Assembly (NCBI GenBank): GCA_041397825.1
Contig: JAWKVX010000005.1
Location: 372,001-436,000 of the forward strand
Reading direction: 5' to 3'
DNA from: JANNSX01 sp041397825
GTDB lineage: Bacteria; Pseudomonadota; Alphaproteobacteria; Rhizobiales; Hyphomicrobiaceae
DNA: 64,000 bases
The notes under the pieces were generated by a model, which saw nothing but the letters and a program-made list of their open reading frames with translations, searched no databases and was not told where the DNA came from. The first letter of the stretch is position 1; each line of letters opens with the position of its first letter. Both the position numbers and the translations under genes were made by a program. Below, one piece after another: positions 1 to 8,812 of this stretch.

Positions 1-1839
1 CGACAGCAGTCCCGATAGTTGCGCAAAGCCGCCGCAGCCGCTCGGAGCCTTCAGCAGTCCCCGGCCAAACACTGGGTCGACACCCGGCTCGCCGATATCG
101 TCGATGCCTTCGGTGCCGAGCCACGATCTAACGTCTCCGGGCTCACCATAGGCCGAGCTGGCAGCAAGCGAGGCGGTCACGAAGGGCACGGCGAACGACG
201 TGCCGCTCTGATAGCCTGCCTTGTCGCCGGCCAACGCTGTCCAGATCTTCACGCCCGGTGCGGCGACATCGATATAATCGCCGTGATTGGCCTTGACATA
301 GCTCTTCATGCGGCTGTCGACGGCGGTGACGGCGATCACGCTGTCGTATGCGGCAGGATAGGCGGCCGCGGCGGCCGGTCCGTTGTTGCCGGCCGCGGCG
401 ACGAAGACAACGCCCTTTTTGCTCATGCGTTCGATCGATTGGGCAACCAGCGGATCCTCCGGGCCCGAGAAGCTCATGTTGACGATCCGCACTCCGGCAG
501 CATCGAGCCAGTCCAGCGCTCGCAGCAGCGAGGCGGTATCTGTGACGACACGCTTGTCATTGTCGACGTAGAAGACATCGGCGACAACCAGCTTCGAGTT
601 AGGCAGCAGGCCGATCGCGGCTTCCGTGCCATTGCCGATGAGCAGGGCGGCGACACCGGTGGCGTGCGAGTACACCTCCTCCTCGGCATCGGGCGGGGAG
701 AACCGCTGCACCACCAGCGAGCGCCCTGCGAAGACGGGATGCGCGATGTCGATCCCCGTGTCGATCATGCCAATGCTGACGCCGGAGCTGCAGGCCTCGA
801 GGTTGGACTGCCAGCCGATCATGACGCGGCCATAGCACTGGTCGCCAGAGCAGCGTGGGTCGGCGCCGGCCCGACCACCATCCGGGGTGCCTGACCTGGA
901 GGCACCGGAGTTTGCCGTGCCATAGCCGGAGTACACCCTGTTGAGGCCGAAACGGCGGCCGGGCAGAGCAGCGGCGAGCAGCTGCCGCGCAGCTTCCTCC
1001 TCCATGCCCCTTGGCACGAGCAACTCGACGACGTCCTCGGTTGCGGCCGGCTGGGCGGCTGCCGGTGCGACCGTGAAGCCCATCGCCGAGACGGCCGCCA
1101 CGTCTGCCGTGGACATGCCGACGCCCACGACCTCGCCGGACCGGTGGTCGCCAGTGATCGAGAGGCCGCTCGCGCCTTGTGGCGCGGCGACTGTCACGAC
1201 AGGCGCCGGCACGGTCGGCTTGGCCGCCTTCTTGCCCTTCTTGGAGCTCGTTTTGCCGGTCGAGCTATCGGTGTCCGAGGTGCTGGCGTTGGCCTGGGTG
1301 CTACTCTTCTTACCGGATTTGCCACCTTTGCCGGCGGATTTGCCGCCCTTGCCAGACTGGCCCCCGTCGGCGTCGCCCTGTCCATTGTCGCCGGCCTGGC
1401 CCTTTGCCTTGCCGTCGCCCTTGCCCTTGGCGCTGCCGCTATCGCCATCACCGCTATCGCCATCGCCGCTGTCGACATCACCATTGTCGCCATCGGACGA
1501 GTCATCGCCGTCCGACTTGTCGTCGCCCTTGCCGCTCCAGCCTCCCCAGCCATCCTTGTGACCATGCTTGCCGTCACGGTCGCCACGGCGTCCGTTGCGA
1601 CCGCCCCTGCCGGCCAGCGCAGTCGGATGGGAGAGGCTCAGGACATGTCCAGATGTGCCGGTCTGCGTCGTGACGGGAGAGGAGACGAAGAGCGCAGCGA
1701 GGATGAGACAGAGCGCGCTCTTGCAGACGATCGGTCCAGACGAGCAAGACTGATATGTGGCACGAGCCGTCACGATCGCCTCAGCCCCCCCTGACAGAGC
1801 CCGTCCGGGCCTGCCGCTCCCCATTCGCCCATTAAACAT
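1..1839 (-). CDS. Secreted subtilisin-type (S8) serine protease, C-terminus outside the window
   Basis: A reading frame with no stop runs from about 1839 down to the left edge (at least 613 codons). It carries a complete S8 catalytic set, numbered from the 1839 ATG: Asp360 in IGMIDTGI, His392 in SHATGVAA, oxyanion Asn485 in AAAGNNGP and Ser548 in SGTSFAVP. A hydrophobic signal segment (ALCLILAALFV) lies at about residues 42-52. Between it and the catalytic domain is a low-complexity linker of about 100 residues built from Gly, Asp, Ser and Lys (GDGDSG- and GKGGK-like units). The start is uncertain: ATG 1839, ATG 1824 and GTG 1773 are in frame and none has a clear ribosome binding site. Family membership is secure; the substrate is unknown. 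An extracytoplasmic protease is the natural reading. Confidence 0.85.
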   Translation of the reverse strand, partial: MFNGRMGSGRPGRALSGGAEAIVTARATYQSCSSGPIVCKSALCLILAALFVSSPVTTQTGTSGHVLSLSHPTALAGRGGRNGRRGDRDGKHGHKDGWGGWSGKGDDKSDGDDSSDGDNGDVDSGDGDSGDGDSGSAKGKGDGKAKGQAGDNGQGDADGGQSGKGGKSAGKGGKSGKKSSTQANASTSDTDSSTGKTSSKKGKKAAKPTVPAPVVTVAAPQGASGLSITGDHRSGEVVGVGMSTADVAAVSAMGFTVAPAAAQPAATEDVVELLVPRGMEEEAARQLLAAALPGRRFGLNRVYSGYGTANSGASRSGTPDGGRAGADPRCSGDQCYGRVMIGWQSNLEACSSGVSIGMIDTGIDIAHPVFAGRSLVVQRFSPPDAEEEVYSHATGVAALLIGNGTEAAIGLLPNSKLVVADVFYVDNDKRVVTDTASLLRALDWLDAAGVRIVNMSFSGPEDPLVAQSIERMSKKGVVFVAAAGNNGPAAAAAYPAAYDSVIAVTAVDSRMKSYVKANHGDYIDVAAPGVKIWTALAGDKAGYQSGTSFAVPFVTASLAASSAYGEPGDVRSWLGTEGIDDIGEPGVDPVFGRGLLKAPSGCGGFAQLSGLLS

Positions 1840-1952
1840 CGCTGATTGTGCAAATTTTGTGAAGCGGATTGTCAGCTTCGGACCTCTTGCACACCCGATT
1901 GTGGCCCGGCGTCCATGAGCCGGTAGTCTGTGGTCCGAGCATAACCGCCAGA

Positions 1953-3506
1953 TCAATGCGGCATCGGCAAGGCCTCGTGCTCCTTCAGTGTCTTGCCCGT
2001 CTCACCATCGACTTCCAGCAGCCGCACGCGGAATCCCCAGAGTTGGGCGAGATGAGGCAGAGTCGCATCGGCCGCCTCCTTGTCCAGAAGCACACCGTTG
2101 CGCACCTTGTGGTGGACGACCAGCTGCCGGCTGCCGGCCAGATCCGCATCGGCGATCTGCAGATCCGGGTCCTGCGCGGCAGCCTCGTAGTGGCGGGCGA
2201 GTGCCCGTCGGAGACGCCGGTACCCGGTCTCGTCGTGAACAGCCGTGACGTTGACGAAGGGCGCGGCGGACTTGTCGTGAACCTCGAACAGGCGGAAGTC
2301 GCGCATGACCTTCGGCGAGAGGAACTGCAAGATGAAGCTGTCGTCGCGGTAGTCGGACCAGGCCTCCTTGATGACGGCGAGCGCGTCCCCGCTGCCGGCG
2401 ATTTCGGGGAACCACTCGCGATCCTCCGCCGTCGGCTCCTCGACGATGCGCTGGATGTCGCGGGTGATGGCAAACCCGAGCGCATAGGGGTTGAAACCGG
2501 AAAAATGCGGTTCCTCGAACCGCGGCTGGAAGACGACCGAGGCGTGGCTGTGCAAAAACTCGAGCATGGCGCCTTCGCCGATCAACCCCTGATCGTACAT
2601 GCGGTTGAGGATCTCGTAGTGAACGAAGGTGGCGCAGCCCTCATTCATCATCTTGGTCTGCCGCTGCGGGTAGAAATACTGCGCCATCATGCGGACGATG
2701 CGGATGATCTCGCGTTGCCAGCTCTCGAGCTTCGGCGCAGACTTCTCGAGGAAATAGAGGATGTTCTCCTCGGGCAGCGCCAGCTTGCCGGCACTCTCCC
2801 CGGCCTTGTTCTCGACTTCCCTCGGCTCCGCCGAACGCGGCAGCGTTCGCCAGATGTCGGAGTAGGTCTCCGCCTCGTATTCGCGCCGTTGCAGCTCGCG
2901 CTGGCGTTCCTTGGCGAGCGTTCGCGCCTTGCGCCGCGTCGGATGCCGGCTGATACCCTGGTTCATGAGGGCATGGGCGGAATCGAGAACCCGCTCCACC
3001 GCCTCGATGCCATAGCGTTCCTCGCACTCGGCGACATAGCGCTTGGCGAAGGACAGATAGTCGAGGATCGAATCCGCGTCGGTCCACTGCTTGAAAAGAT
3101 AGTTGTTCTTGAAGAAGTGATTGTGTCCCATGGCCGCGTGCGCCATCACCAGCACCTGCATGGTCATGGAGTTCTCTTCCATGATGTAGTTGATGCAGGG
3201 GTCGGAGTTGATGACGAGCTCGTAGGCGAGCGCACGATGACCACGCCGGTAGAGCGCCTCTTCGCGAGCGAAGTGCTTGCCGAACGACCAGTGCCGGTAC
3301 ATCTGCGGCATGCCGACCGAGGCATAGGCGTCGAGCATCTGCTCGGCGGTGATCACCTCGATCTGGTTCGGGTAGATGTCGAGGCCCATCTCGCCGACAC
3401 CGATGCGCTCGATCTCGTCATAGGCCTCTTTGACGAGGTCGAAGGTCCAGTCGGCCCCCTCGTAGAGCGGTCGCCGGGGCACGCGGGGTTTCAGCTTCTT
3501 GGCCAT
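1953..3506 (-). CDS. spoVR: SpoVR/YcgB family protein
   Basis: 517 residues starting MAKKLKPRVP. The sequence is typical of the SpoVR (YcgB) family, with conserved stretches such as YRHWSFGKHF, YELVINSDPC, HAAMGHNHFF and AKRYVAECEE. The family is named for a B. subtilis gene needed for spore cortex formation. In proteobacteria it is a stationary-phase or stress protein of unknown biochemistry, nearly always next to prkA and yeaH, as here. A longer frame begins at 3548, but ATG 3506 lies just after the yeaH stop and gives the usual family N-terminus. It is the third gene of a tight minus-strand operon, 7 bp after yeaH. Confidence 0.95.
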   Translation of the reverse strand: MAKKLKPRVPRRPLYEGADWTFDLVKEAYDEIERIGVGEMGLDIYPNQIEVITAEQMLDAYASVGMPQMYRHWSFGKHFAREEALYRRGHRALAYELVINSDPCINYIMEENSMTMQVLVMAHAAMGHNHFFKNNYLFKQWTDADSILDYLSFAKRYVAECEERYGIEAVERVLDSAHALMNQGISRHPTRRKARTLAKERQRELQRREYEAETYSDIWRTLPRSAEPREVENKAGESAGKLALPEENILYFLEKSAPKLESWQREIIRIVRMMAQYFYPQRQTKMMNEGCATFVHYEILNRMYDQGLIGEGAMLEFLHSHASVVFQPRFEEPHFSGFNPYALGFAITRDIQRIVEEPTAEDREWFPEIAGSGDALAVIKEAWSDYRDDSFILQFLSPKVMRDFRLFEVHDKSAAPFVNVTAVHDETGYRRLRRALARHYEAAAQDPDLQIADADLAGSRQLVVHHKVRNGVLLDKEAADATLPHLAQLWGFRVRLLEVDGETGKTLKEHEALPMPH

Positions 3507-3513
3507 GACCGGT

Positions 3514-4797
3514 CTACGCCGCCTTCTCCGCACCTGAGAACAGCTCACGGAAAACAGGATAGATATCGGCTGGCGAGGAGGCCCGCTGCATGGCGAAGTT
3601 CGCCACCTCCTCGGCGATCTCCGAGTAGGCCGACCAGACGATACTCTCGCGTGGTGTGCCCGTGGTGGGCTCGTTGACTTCGATATAGGCGAAATACTGG
3701 GTCAGCGGCAGGATCGATGAGGTGAGAAGCTCGCAGCACCGGTCCATGTCGTCGTCGAAGTTGTGCCCGTCCGAGGCTTCGGCGGCATAAATATTCCAGT
3801 CGGCGACCGGATACCGCTCCGCAACGATGCGCTGCATCTCCTGGAGCGCCGAGGAGATGACGGTGCCGCCCGTCTCCGTGTCCTTGAAGAAGCTCTCCTC
3901 ATCGACTTCCTTGGCCTCGGTCGTGTGGCGGATGAAGACGACGTCGACCTCTCGGTAGTGCCGCGTCAGGAAGAGATGGAGCAGCATGAAGAAGCGTTTT
4001 GCCAGGTCCTTCAACTCCTCCGTCATCGACGCCGATACATCCATCAGGCAGAACATGACGGCCTGGGTCGAAGGCTTCGGCACACGGTCGTAGCGGTTGA
4101 ACTGAAGGTCGATCGGATCGATGTAGGCGACCGAGCGGCGCAGGTGCAGGATGTGCCGGATCCGCTTCTCCAGCTCCGCGATCCGCTCGGGTTCGGGCGG
4201 AGACCGCTCGAGCTCCTCGCCAAGGAGCCGCTCGAGTTCCTGCAGCTCCGCCTCGGAAGGCCGCCGGAGCGCCACGCGCCGGGCCAGTGAATTCCGCATC
4301 GTCCGGACGAGGTTGAGGCGCGCGGGTGGACCGTCCGTGACGAAGCCGGCCCTGACCGGCTTTGGAGATTTCATGTCCTTGAGCCGCGCCTTGACGAGGT
4401 TGGGCAGCTTCAGGTCCTCGAAGATGAGATCGAGGAATTCCTCTCGGGACAGCGAGAAGACGAAATCGTCCTCGCCCTCGCCGTCGGGGCTACCCTTGTT
4501 GCCGCGTCCGCCGGCGCCGCCGTCCGGCTTGCGGATCGAATCCCCGACCATGTACTCGCGGTTGCCAGGCAGGACGAAATCCCGTTCGCCCGTTGCGCGA
4601 CCGGACCGGAACGACGGCTCCTTGAGACTCTTGGTCCGGATCCTGACCTTTTCGCCGCCATCCACCTCGGCGACCTTCCGGCCCTTCAGAGCCTCGCGCA
4701 CGGCCTCGCGCACCTCACCGCGCGCCCGTCTCAGGAATCGCTGTCGATTGCCGAGACTTTTCGCCTTTGGGTTGAGTCTGCGATCGACGATGTGCAT
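3514..4797 (-). CDS. yeaH: DUF444 (YeaH/YhbH) family protein with a von Willebrand A-like fold
   Basis: 427 residues starting MHIVDRRLNP, the usual start of the family. Residues 253-257 read DVSAS, a MIDAS-type metal motif in the C-terminal half. Residues 90-110 are a Gly/Asp/Glu-rich linker. The family accompanies PrkA kinases and SpoVR, and in E. coli yeaGH is induced by stress and starvation; the biochemical role is not established. The start was placed at 4797 because it is 5 bp after the prkA stop; an in-frame ATG at 4833 would overlap prkA by 31 bp. It is the middle gene of prkA-yeaH-spoVR. Confidence 0.95.
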   Translation of the reverse strand: MHIVDRRLNPKAKSLGNRQRFLRRARGEVREAVREALKGRKVAEVDGGEKVRIRTKSLKEPSFRSGRATGERDFVLPGNREYMVGDSIRKPDGGAGGRGNKGSPDGEGEDDFVFSLSREEFLDLIFEDLKLPNLVKARLKDMKSPKPVRAGFVTDGPPARLNLVRTMRNSLARRVALRRPSEAELQELERLLGEELERSPPEPERIAELEKRIRHILHLRRSVAYIDPIDLQFNRYDRVPKPSTQAVMFCLMDVSASMTEELKDLAKRFFMLLHLFLTRHYREVDVVFIRHTTEAKEVDEESFFKDTETGGTVISSALQEMQRIVAERYPVADWNIYAAEASDGHNFDDDMDRCCELLTSSILPLTQYFAYIEVNEPTTGTPRESIVWSAYSEIAEEVANFAMQRASSPADIYPVFRELFSGAEKAA

Positions 4798-4802
4798 CGC
4801 GG

Positions 4803-6749
4803 TCAGCTCGACTTGCGAATGCGCATGTACCATTCGACCAGCCGGCGCACTTGCCGCTGGGTGTAGCCGCGAGCCACCATCCGCTCGACGAACTCCTCGT
4901 GCTTCTTGCCGGTCTCGGTGTCCTTCTTGGCGCCGAAGGAGATGACGGGAAGAAGGTCCTCGACCTGGGAGAACATGCGCCGCTCGATGACGTCGCGAAT
5001 TTTCTCGAACGACGTCCAGCTCGGATTGCGGCCGCCGTTCTTGGCCCGGGCGCGGAGCGCAAACTTCACGACCTCGTAGCGGAAGTCCTTCGGATTGGCG
5101 ATGCCAGCCGGCTTCTCGATCTTGGAAAGCTCCTGGTCGAGCAGACCCCTGTTCATGAGTTGGCCGGTGTCGGGATCCTTGTAGTCGTGATCCTCGATCC
5201 AGGCATCGGCGTAGGCGACGTAGCGGTCGAACAGGTTCTGGCCGAAGTCGTTGTAGGATTCGAGATAGGCCTTCTGGATCTCGTTGCCGATGAACTCGCC
5301 GTAGCGCGGCGCCAGCTCCTCCTTGATGAACTCGATGAGCCGGTCCTCGGTCTCCGCCGGCAGCTGCTCACGCTTGATCGACTGCTCGAGCACGTACATC
5401 AGGTGCACGGGATCGGCGGCGACCTCCTGCGTGTCGTAGTTGAAGGTCTCCGACAGCACCTTGTAGGCGAAGCGCGTCGAGATGCCGTCCATGCCCTCGG
5501 CCACGCCGGCCGCGTCCCTGTATTCCTGGATGGTCTTGGCCTGGACATCGGAATCCTTGAGACTCTCGCCGTCGTAGACCCGCATCTTCGAGAACAGATT
5601 CGAGTTCTCGTGCTCCTTCAAGCGTGTCAGGACGGAGAACTGGGAGAGCATCTTCAAGGTACCGGGTGCGCAAGGAGCGCTTGCCAACTCGCTGGATGCG
5701 AGCAGTTTCTGATAGATGCGCTCCTCGTCGCCCACCCTGAGGCAATAGGGCACCTGCACGACCGAGATACGGTCGAGGAAGGCCTCGTTGTTCTTGTTCG
5801 ACTTGAAGCTCTGCCACTCGCTCTCGTTCGAATGTGCGACGATGATGCCCTGGTAGGGGAGCGCGCCGACATTCTCGGTGCCGACATAGGTACCGTCCTG
5901 GGTGGCCGTCAGAAGCGGATGCAGCATCTTGAGCGGCGCCTTGAACATCTCGACGAACTCGAGCAGGCCCTGGGTCGTGCGGTTGAGGCCGCCGGAATAG
6001 GAATAAGCATCGGCGTCATTCTGGCCGTGGAACTCGAGTTTGCGAATGTCGACCTTGCCGACGAGGGAGGAGATGTCCTGATTGTTCTCGTCACCCGGCT
6101 CGGTCTTGGCGACGCAGACCTGGCGGAGCCGCGATGGAAAGAGCTTCACCACGGCGAACTTCGAGACGTCGCCGCCGAACTCGTCGAGGCGCTTGACCGC
6201 CCAGGGCGACATGGTGGCCGAGACCTTGCGGCGGGGGATGCCGTATTTCTCCTCGAGCATTCCGGCCATGCTTTCCGACTGGAACAGGCCGAGCGGACTC
6301 TCGAAGATCGGCGACAGCTGGCCATTGGCCGCGAGCACGTAAACCGGGTGCCGCTCCATCAGCTCCTTGAGCCGCTCGGCGAGCGACGACTTGCCACCGC
6401 CGACCGGCCCGAGCAGATATAGGATCTGCTTTCTCTCCTCGAGACCCTGCGCGGCGTGGCGGAAGAAGCCGACGATCCGCTCGATCGTTTCCTCGAGGCC
6501 ATAGAAATCCTGGAACGGCTCGTAGATCTTCAGCGTGCGGTTGAGAAAGACCCGGCCGAGACGGTTATCCTTGGAGGTGTCGATGAGCTTCGGTTCGCCG
6601 ATCGCAGCCAGCATACGCTCGGCCGCCGACGCATAGAACATCGGATCGGCGCGGCAGCCGTCCAGATACTGTTTCAGTGTCAGCTCGCTCTGGCGCTTCT
6701 GGTCGTAGCTCTGCGAGTAGAGCTCGAAAAGATCGTCATGCGTGGTCAT
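4803..6749 (-). CDS. prkA: PrkA family serine protein kinase / AAA+ ATPase
   Basis: 648 residues, the normal length for PrkA (YeaG in E. coli). The N-terminal AAA+ half has a Walker A motif, GPVGGGKS, at about residues 114-121. The C-terminal half is the PrkA kinase-like domain. The family autophosphorylates and phosphorylates other proteins, and B. subtilis PrkA is also reported as an ATP-dependent protease; the target in this organism is unknown. It is the first gene of a three-gene operon (gaps of 5 and 16 bp or less to its partners), so the operon promoter should lie above 6749. No promoter was recognised there. Confidence 0.96.
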   Translation of the reverse strand: MTTHDDLFELYSQSYDQKRQSELTLKQYLDGCRADPMFYASAAERMLAAIGEPKLIDTSKDNRLGRVFLNRTLKIYEPFQDFYGLEETIERIVGFFRHAAQGLEERKQILYLLGPVGGGKSSLAERLKELMERHPVYVLAANGQLSPIFESPLGLFQSESMAGMLEEKYGIPRRKVSATMSPWAVKRLDEFGGDVSKFAVVKLFPSRLRQVCVAKTEPGDENNQDISSLVGKVDIRKLEFHGQNDADAYSYSGGLNRTTQGLLEFVEMFKAPLKMLHPLLTATQDGTYVGTENVGALPYQGIIVAHSNESEWQSFKSNKNNEAFLDRISVVQVPYCLRVGDEERIYQKLLASSELASAPCAPGTLKMLSQFSVLTRLKEHENSNLFSKMRVYDGESLKDSDVQAKTIQEYRDAAGVAEGMDGISTRFAYKVLSETFNYDTQEVAADPVHLMYVLEQSIKREQLPAETEDRLIEFIKEELAPRYGEFIGNEIQKAYLESYNDFGQNLFDRYVAYADAWIEDHDYKDPDTGQLMNRGLLDQELSKIEKPAGIANPKDFRYEVVKFALRARAKNGGRNPSWTSFEKIRDVIERRMFSQVEDLLPVISFGAKKDTETGKKHEEFVERMVARGYTQRQVRRLVEWYMRIRKSS

Positions 6750-7162
6750 GCCCGCTCTCTATCTGCTCACTGTTGGCGACCTGTTGGCCGCGTTCCCCGC
6801 GGCGGGGCCAGTGCTCCGGCCGATTGCGAAGTCAGAGAGGTCGCGGTCTCTGCTCGCTTGGTCCGGCCCGAAGAGGCCGAGAATGGCAATGCCGACGCGC
6901 ATTCTACTGCCGTTTCCGACACTCGGCCAAACGCAAACGACCGGGGTTCGGATCCCATCATCGACTACAACTGAGAATATAGTTCCCGACTATGGAGATT
7001 TGAGGGTCCTGAGATGAAGAATTGTCCATGTCCGTCAGAGGTTTTTGATGTCATGAGAGATTGCTGCGGCGCACCGGCGCTTGGCGGCGTCGTGTCGCCT
7101 GTGCCACAGTCCGAGCTGTTTTGCACCGGGCGGCTCGATGTCCGGCTTCTGGGAGGACTGAC
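6750..7162. other. Intergenic region between divergent prkA and the FAH-family gene (413 bp)
   Basis: It separates the minus-strand prkA operon from the plus-strand FAH gene, so it must hold promoters for both. I see no convincing sigma-70 boxes. The only symmetric element noted is a short inverted repeat, ATAGT-N5-ACTAT, at 6979-6993, too short to call an operator. A stretch near 6945 resembles a tRNA T-arm (GGTTCGGATCC), but no acceptor or anticodon arm accompanies it. Small reading frames here look like chance frames. Confidence 0.5.
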
Positions 7163-8011
7163 ATGAAGCTTCTTCGTCACGGCGCGGCTGGTCGCGAGAG
7201 ACCCGGTGTGCTCGATAAATCAGGCCAGATCAGGGATTTGTCGGGTGTGATTGACGACCTTTCGGGATCGACGCTCGGTCGCGCCACGCTCGACCGGATC
7301 GCCAGGATCGACCTGGAGACCCTGCCGAGAGTCGCCGCCGGAACGCGGCTCGGCCCCTGCATCGCGCGCGTCGGCCATTTCATCGCCGTCGGCCTCAATT
7401 ATGCCGATCACGCCAAGGAGACGGGGGCGCCTATTCCGGCCGAGCCCATCCTGTTCTCCAAGGCCCCCTCATCGCTCCACGGTCCCGATGACGATGTCGT
7501 GATCCCGAAGGGGTCCGAGAAATCGGACTGGGAAGTGGAGCTTGCCGTCATCATCGGCGAGCCGGCCTCCTATGTCAGCGAGGCGAACGCCTTGAAGCAT
7601 GTCGCGGGCTACGCGGTCTGCAATGACCTGTCCGAGCGCGCCTGGCAGATGGAGCGCGGCGGCCAATGGATCAAGGGCAAGAGCGCACCGACCTTCGGAC
7701 CCCTCGGTCCCTGGCTCGTCACGCCTGACGAGATCGCCGACGTCCAGAAGCTGAAGATGTGGCTCGAGCTCAATGGCGAGAAGGTGCAGAACGGCTCGAC
7801 CGAAACGATGATCTTCGGGGTCGCGCACCTTGTTTCCTACATCTCGCAGTTCTGGCGGTTGGAGCCCGGCGACGTCATTACGACCGGCACGCCGCCCGGC
7901 GTCGGCCTCGGCATGAAGCCGCCCAAGTTCCTGAAGGCCGGCGATCACATGCGGCTCTCGATCGAAGGCTTGGGCGTACAGACGCAGAAGGTCGTGGCTT
8001 ACCAGGGGTGA
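7163..8011 (+). CDS. Fumarylacetoacetate hydrolase (FAH) family enzyme
   Basis: 282 residues. The FAH fold is recognised from GLNYADHAKE (78-87), ILFSKAPSSL, the acidic pair DWEVELAVI with Glu124 and Glu126, and NDLSERAW with Asp155. The last three acidic residues are the expected Mg2+/Mn2+ ligands. The C-terminal GDVITTGTPPGVG motif is also typical. Members include ureidoglycolate lyase, 2-hydroxyhepta-2,4-diene-1,7-dioate isomerase and acylpyruvate hydrolases, so the substrate cannot be read from motifs. ATG 7163 was chosen because GGGAGG lies 6 bp upstream; the frame itself is open from 7061. It is followed after 5 bp by a DMSP-lyase-type cupin, so the two are probably co-transcribed. Confidence 0.92.
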   Translation: MKLLRHGAAGRERPGVLDKSGQIRDLSGVIDDLSGSTLGRATLDRIARIDLETLPRVAAGTRLGPCIARVGHFIAVGLNYADHAKETGAPIPAEPILFSKAPSSLHGPDDDVVIPKGSEKSDWEVELAVIIGEPASYVSEANALKHVAGYAVCNDLSERAWQMERGGQWIKGKSAPTFGPLGPWLVTPDEIADVQKLKMWLELNGEKVQNGSTETMIFGVAHLVSYISQFWRLEPGDVITTGTPPGVGLGMKPPKFLKAGDHMRLSIEGLGVQTQKVVAYQG

Positions 8012-8016
8012 CATCG

Positions 8017-8613
8017 ATGGCTGCTCGGCCGCCGGAGCTGCAGGCGTTTCTCGACGCGTTCCGGGATGCGATACGGGCGAAGGCCGCGCCGGGATCACCG
8101 GAGGCGGGTGCGTGCGAGCGCATCTTCGGGGCGCTCGAGACGCCCGCTGCGATGCAAGCCTTTCCGCCGTCGCGGCTGCCGGTCTGCCGCCATCTCGCCC
8201 CAGCCTTCGAGACGGCCGAGCAGGCCGACGCTCCGGTGGCGCGACTGTCGCGGGCCCTGCGTGCTATCGAGCCCAAGCTCGCCTGGCGCGTGCGCAATAC
8301 GGCGGCGCAGATCGGCGAGCCCTACCTCTCGGGGCACGCCAATGCCGGAATCGTTGCGCCGGATGCGCTCGAGTCGCGGACGGATGTGTGGGTCGGCGTC
8401 AGCCTGATGGCGCCCAACATCACCTATCCCTATCACGACCATCCGCCGGAGGAGGTGTACGTCTCGCTGTCACCCGGGGATTGGCAGCAGAACGCCGACC
8501 CGTGGGTCACGCCCGGCATCGGCGGCCTCATCTACAATCCGCCGGGCATCCGCCATGCGATGCGGGCAGCGAACGCGCCGTTCCTCGCGGCGTGGTGTTT
8601 GTGGGTGGGGTGA
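8017..8613 (+). CDS. Cupin of the dimethylsulfoniopropionate (DMSP) lyase family
   Basis: 198 residues, matching the roughly 200-residue length of DddQ/DddW-type lyases. The first cupin motif has His140, His142 and Glu146 (YHDHPPEEVY); the second has His180 (NPPGIRHAM). This is the metal set of the DMSP-cleaving cupins, and Tyr138 beside it could serve in catalysis. DMSP lyases release dimethyl sulfide and acrylate in the cytoplasm. No acrylate-handling gene is next to it; instead it sits 5 bp after an FAH-family hydrolase, so a different beta-elimination or a related small-molecule reaction remains possible. Family assignment is good; DMSP activity is inference. Confidence 0.75.
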   Translation: MAARPPELQAFLDAFRDAIRAKAAPGSPEAGACERIFGALETPAAMQAFPPSRLPVCRHLAPAFETAEQADAPVARLSRALRAIEPKLAWRVRNTAAQIGEPYLSGHANAGIVAPDALESRTDVWVGVSLMAPNITYPYHDHPPEEVYVSLSPGDWQQNADPWVTPGIGGLIYNPPGIRHAMRAANAPFLAAWCLWVG

Positions 8614-8812
8614 GGGGGGGAAGGTAACTTCAGCTCCTGACCCGGAGCGGACCATGTTCCAGGCAATCGCTGCGCTGAAGCGTCGAGCCCAACCTAGCGA
8701 CCAATGCGTGAGTTCTATTGCTGAGCGGTCTGAGGTAGTGCATCCGCAAGAGTTCAGAAAGCGGACACTTCAGGCAGGTTGGAACGGCTGACAAGCCGTG
8801 CGCGGCGCGCCT

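Noticed and set aside
1869..3677. Long plus-strand frame of 602 codons over spoVR
   Set aside because: It is antisense to a clear SpoVR gene and has the biased composition of a shadow frame.
4851..6422. Plus-strand frame of 523 codons over prkA
   Set aside because: Antisense shadow; rich in Leu/Asp/His with no family motifs.
6935..6965. T-arm-like GGTTCGGATCC suggesting a tRNA
   Set aside because: No acceptor stem, D-arm or anticodon arm can be drawn around it.
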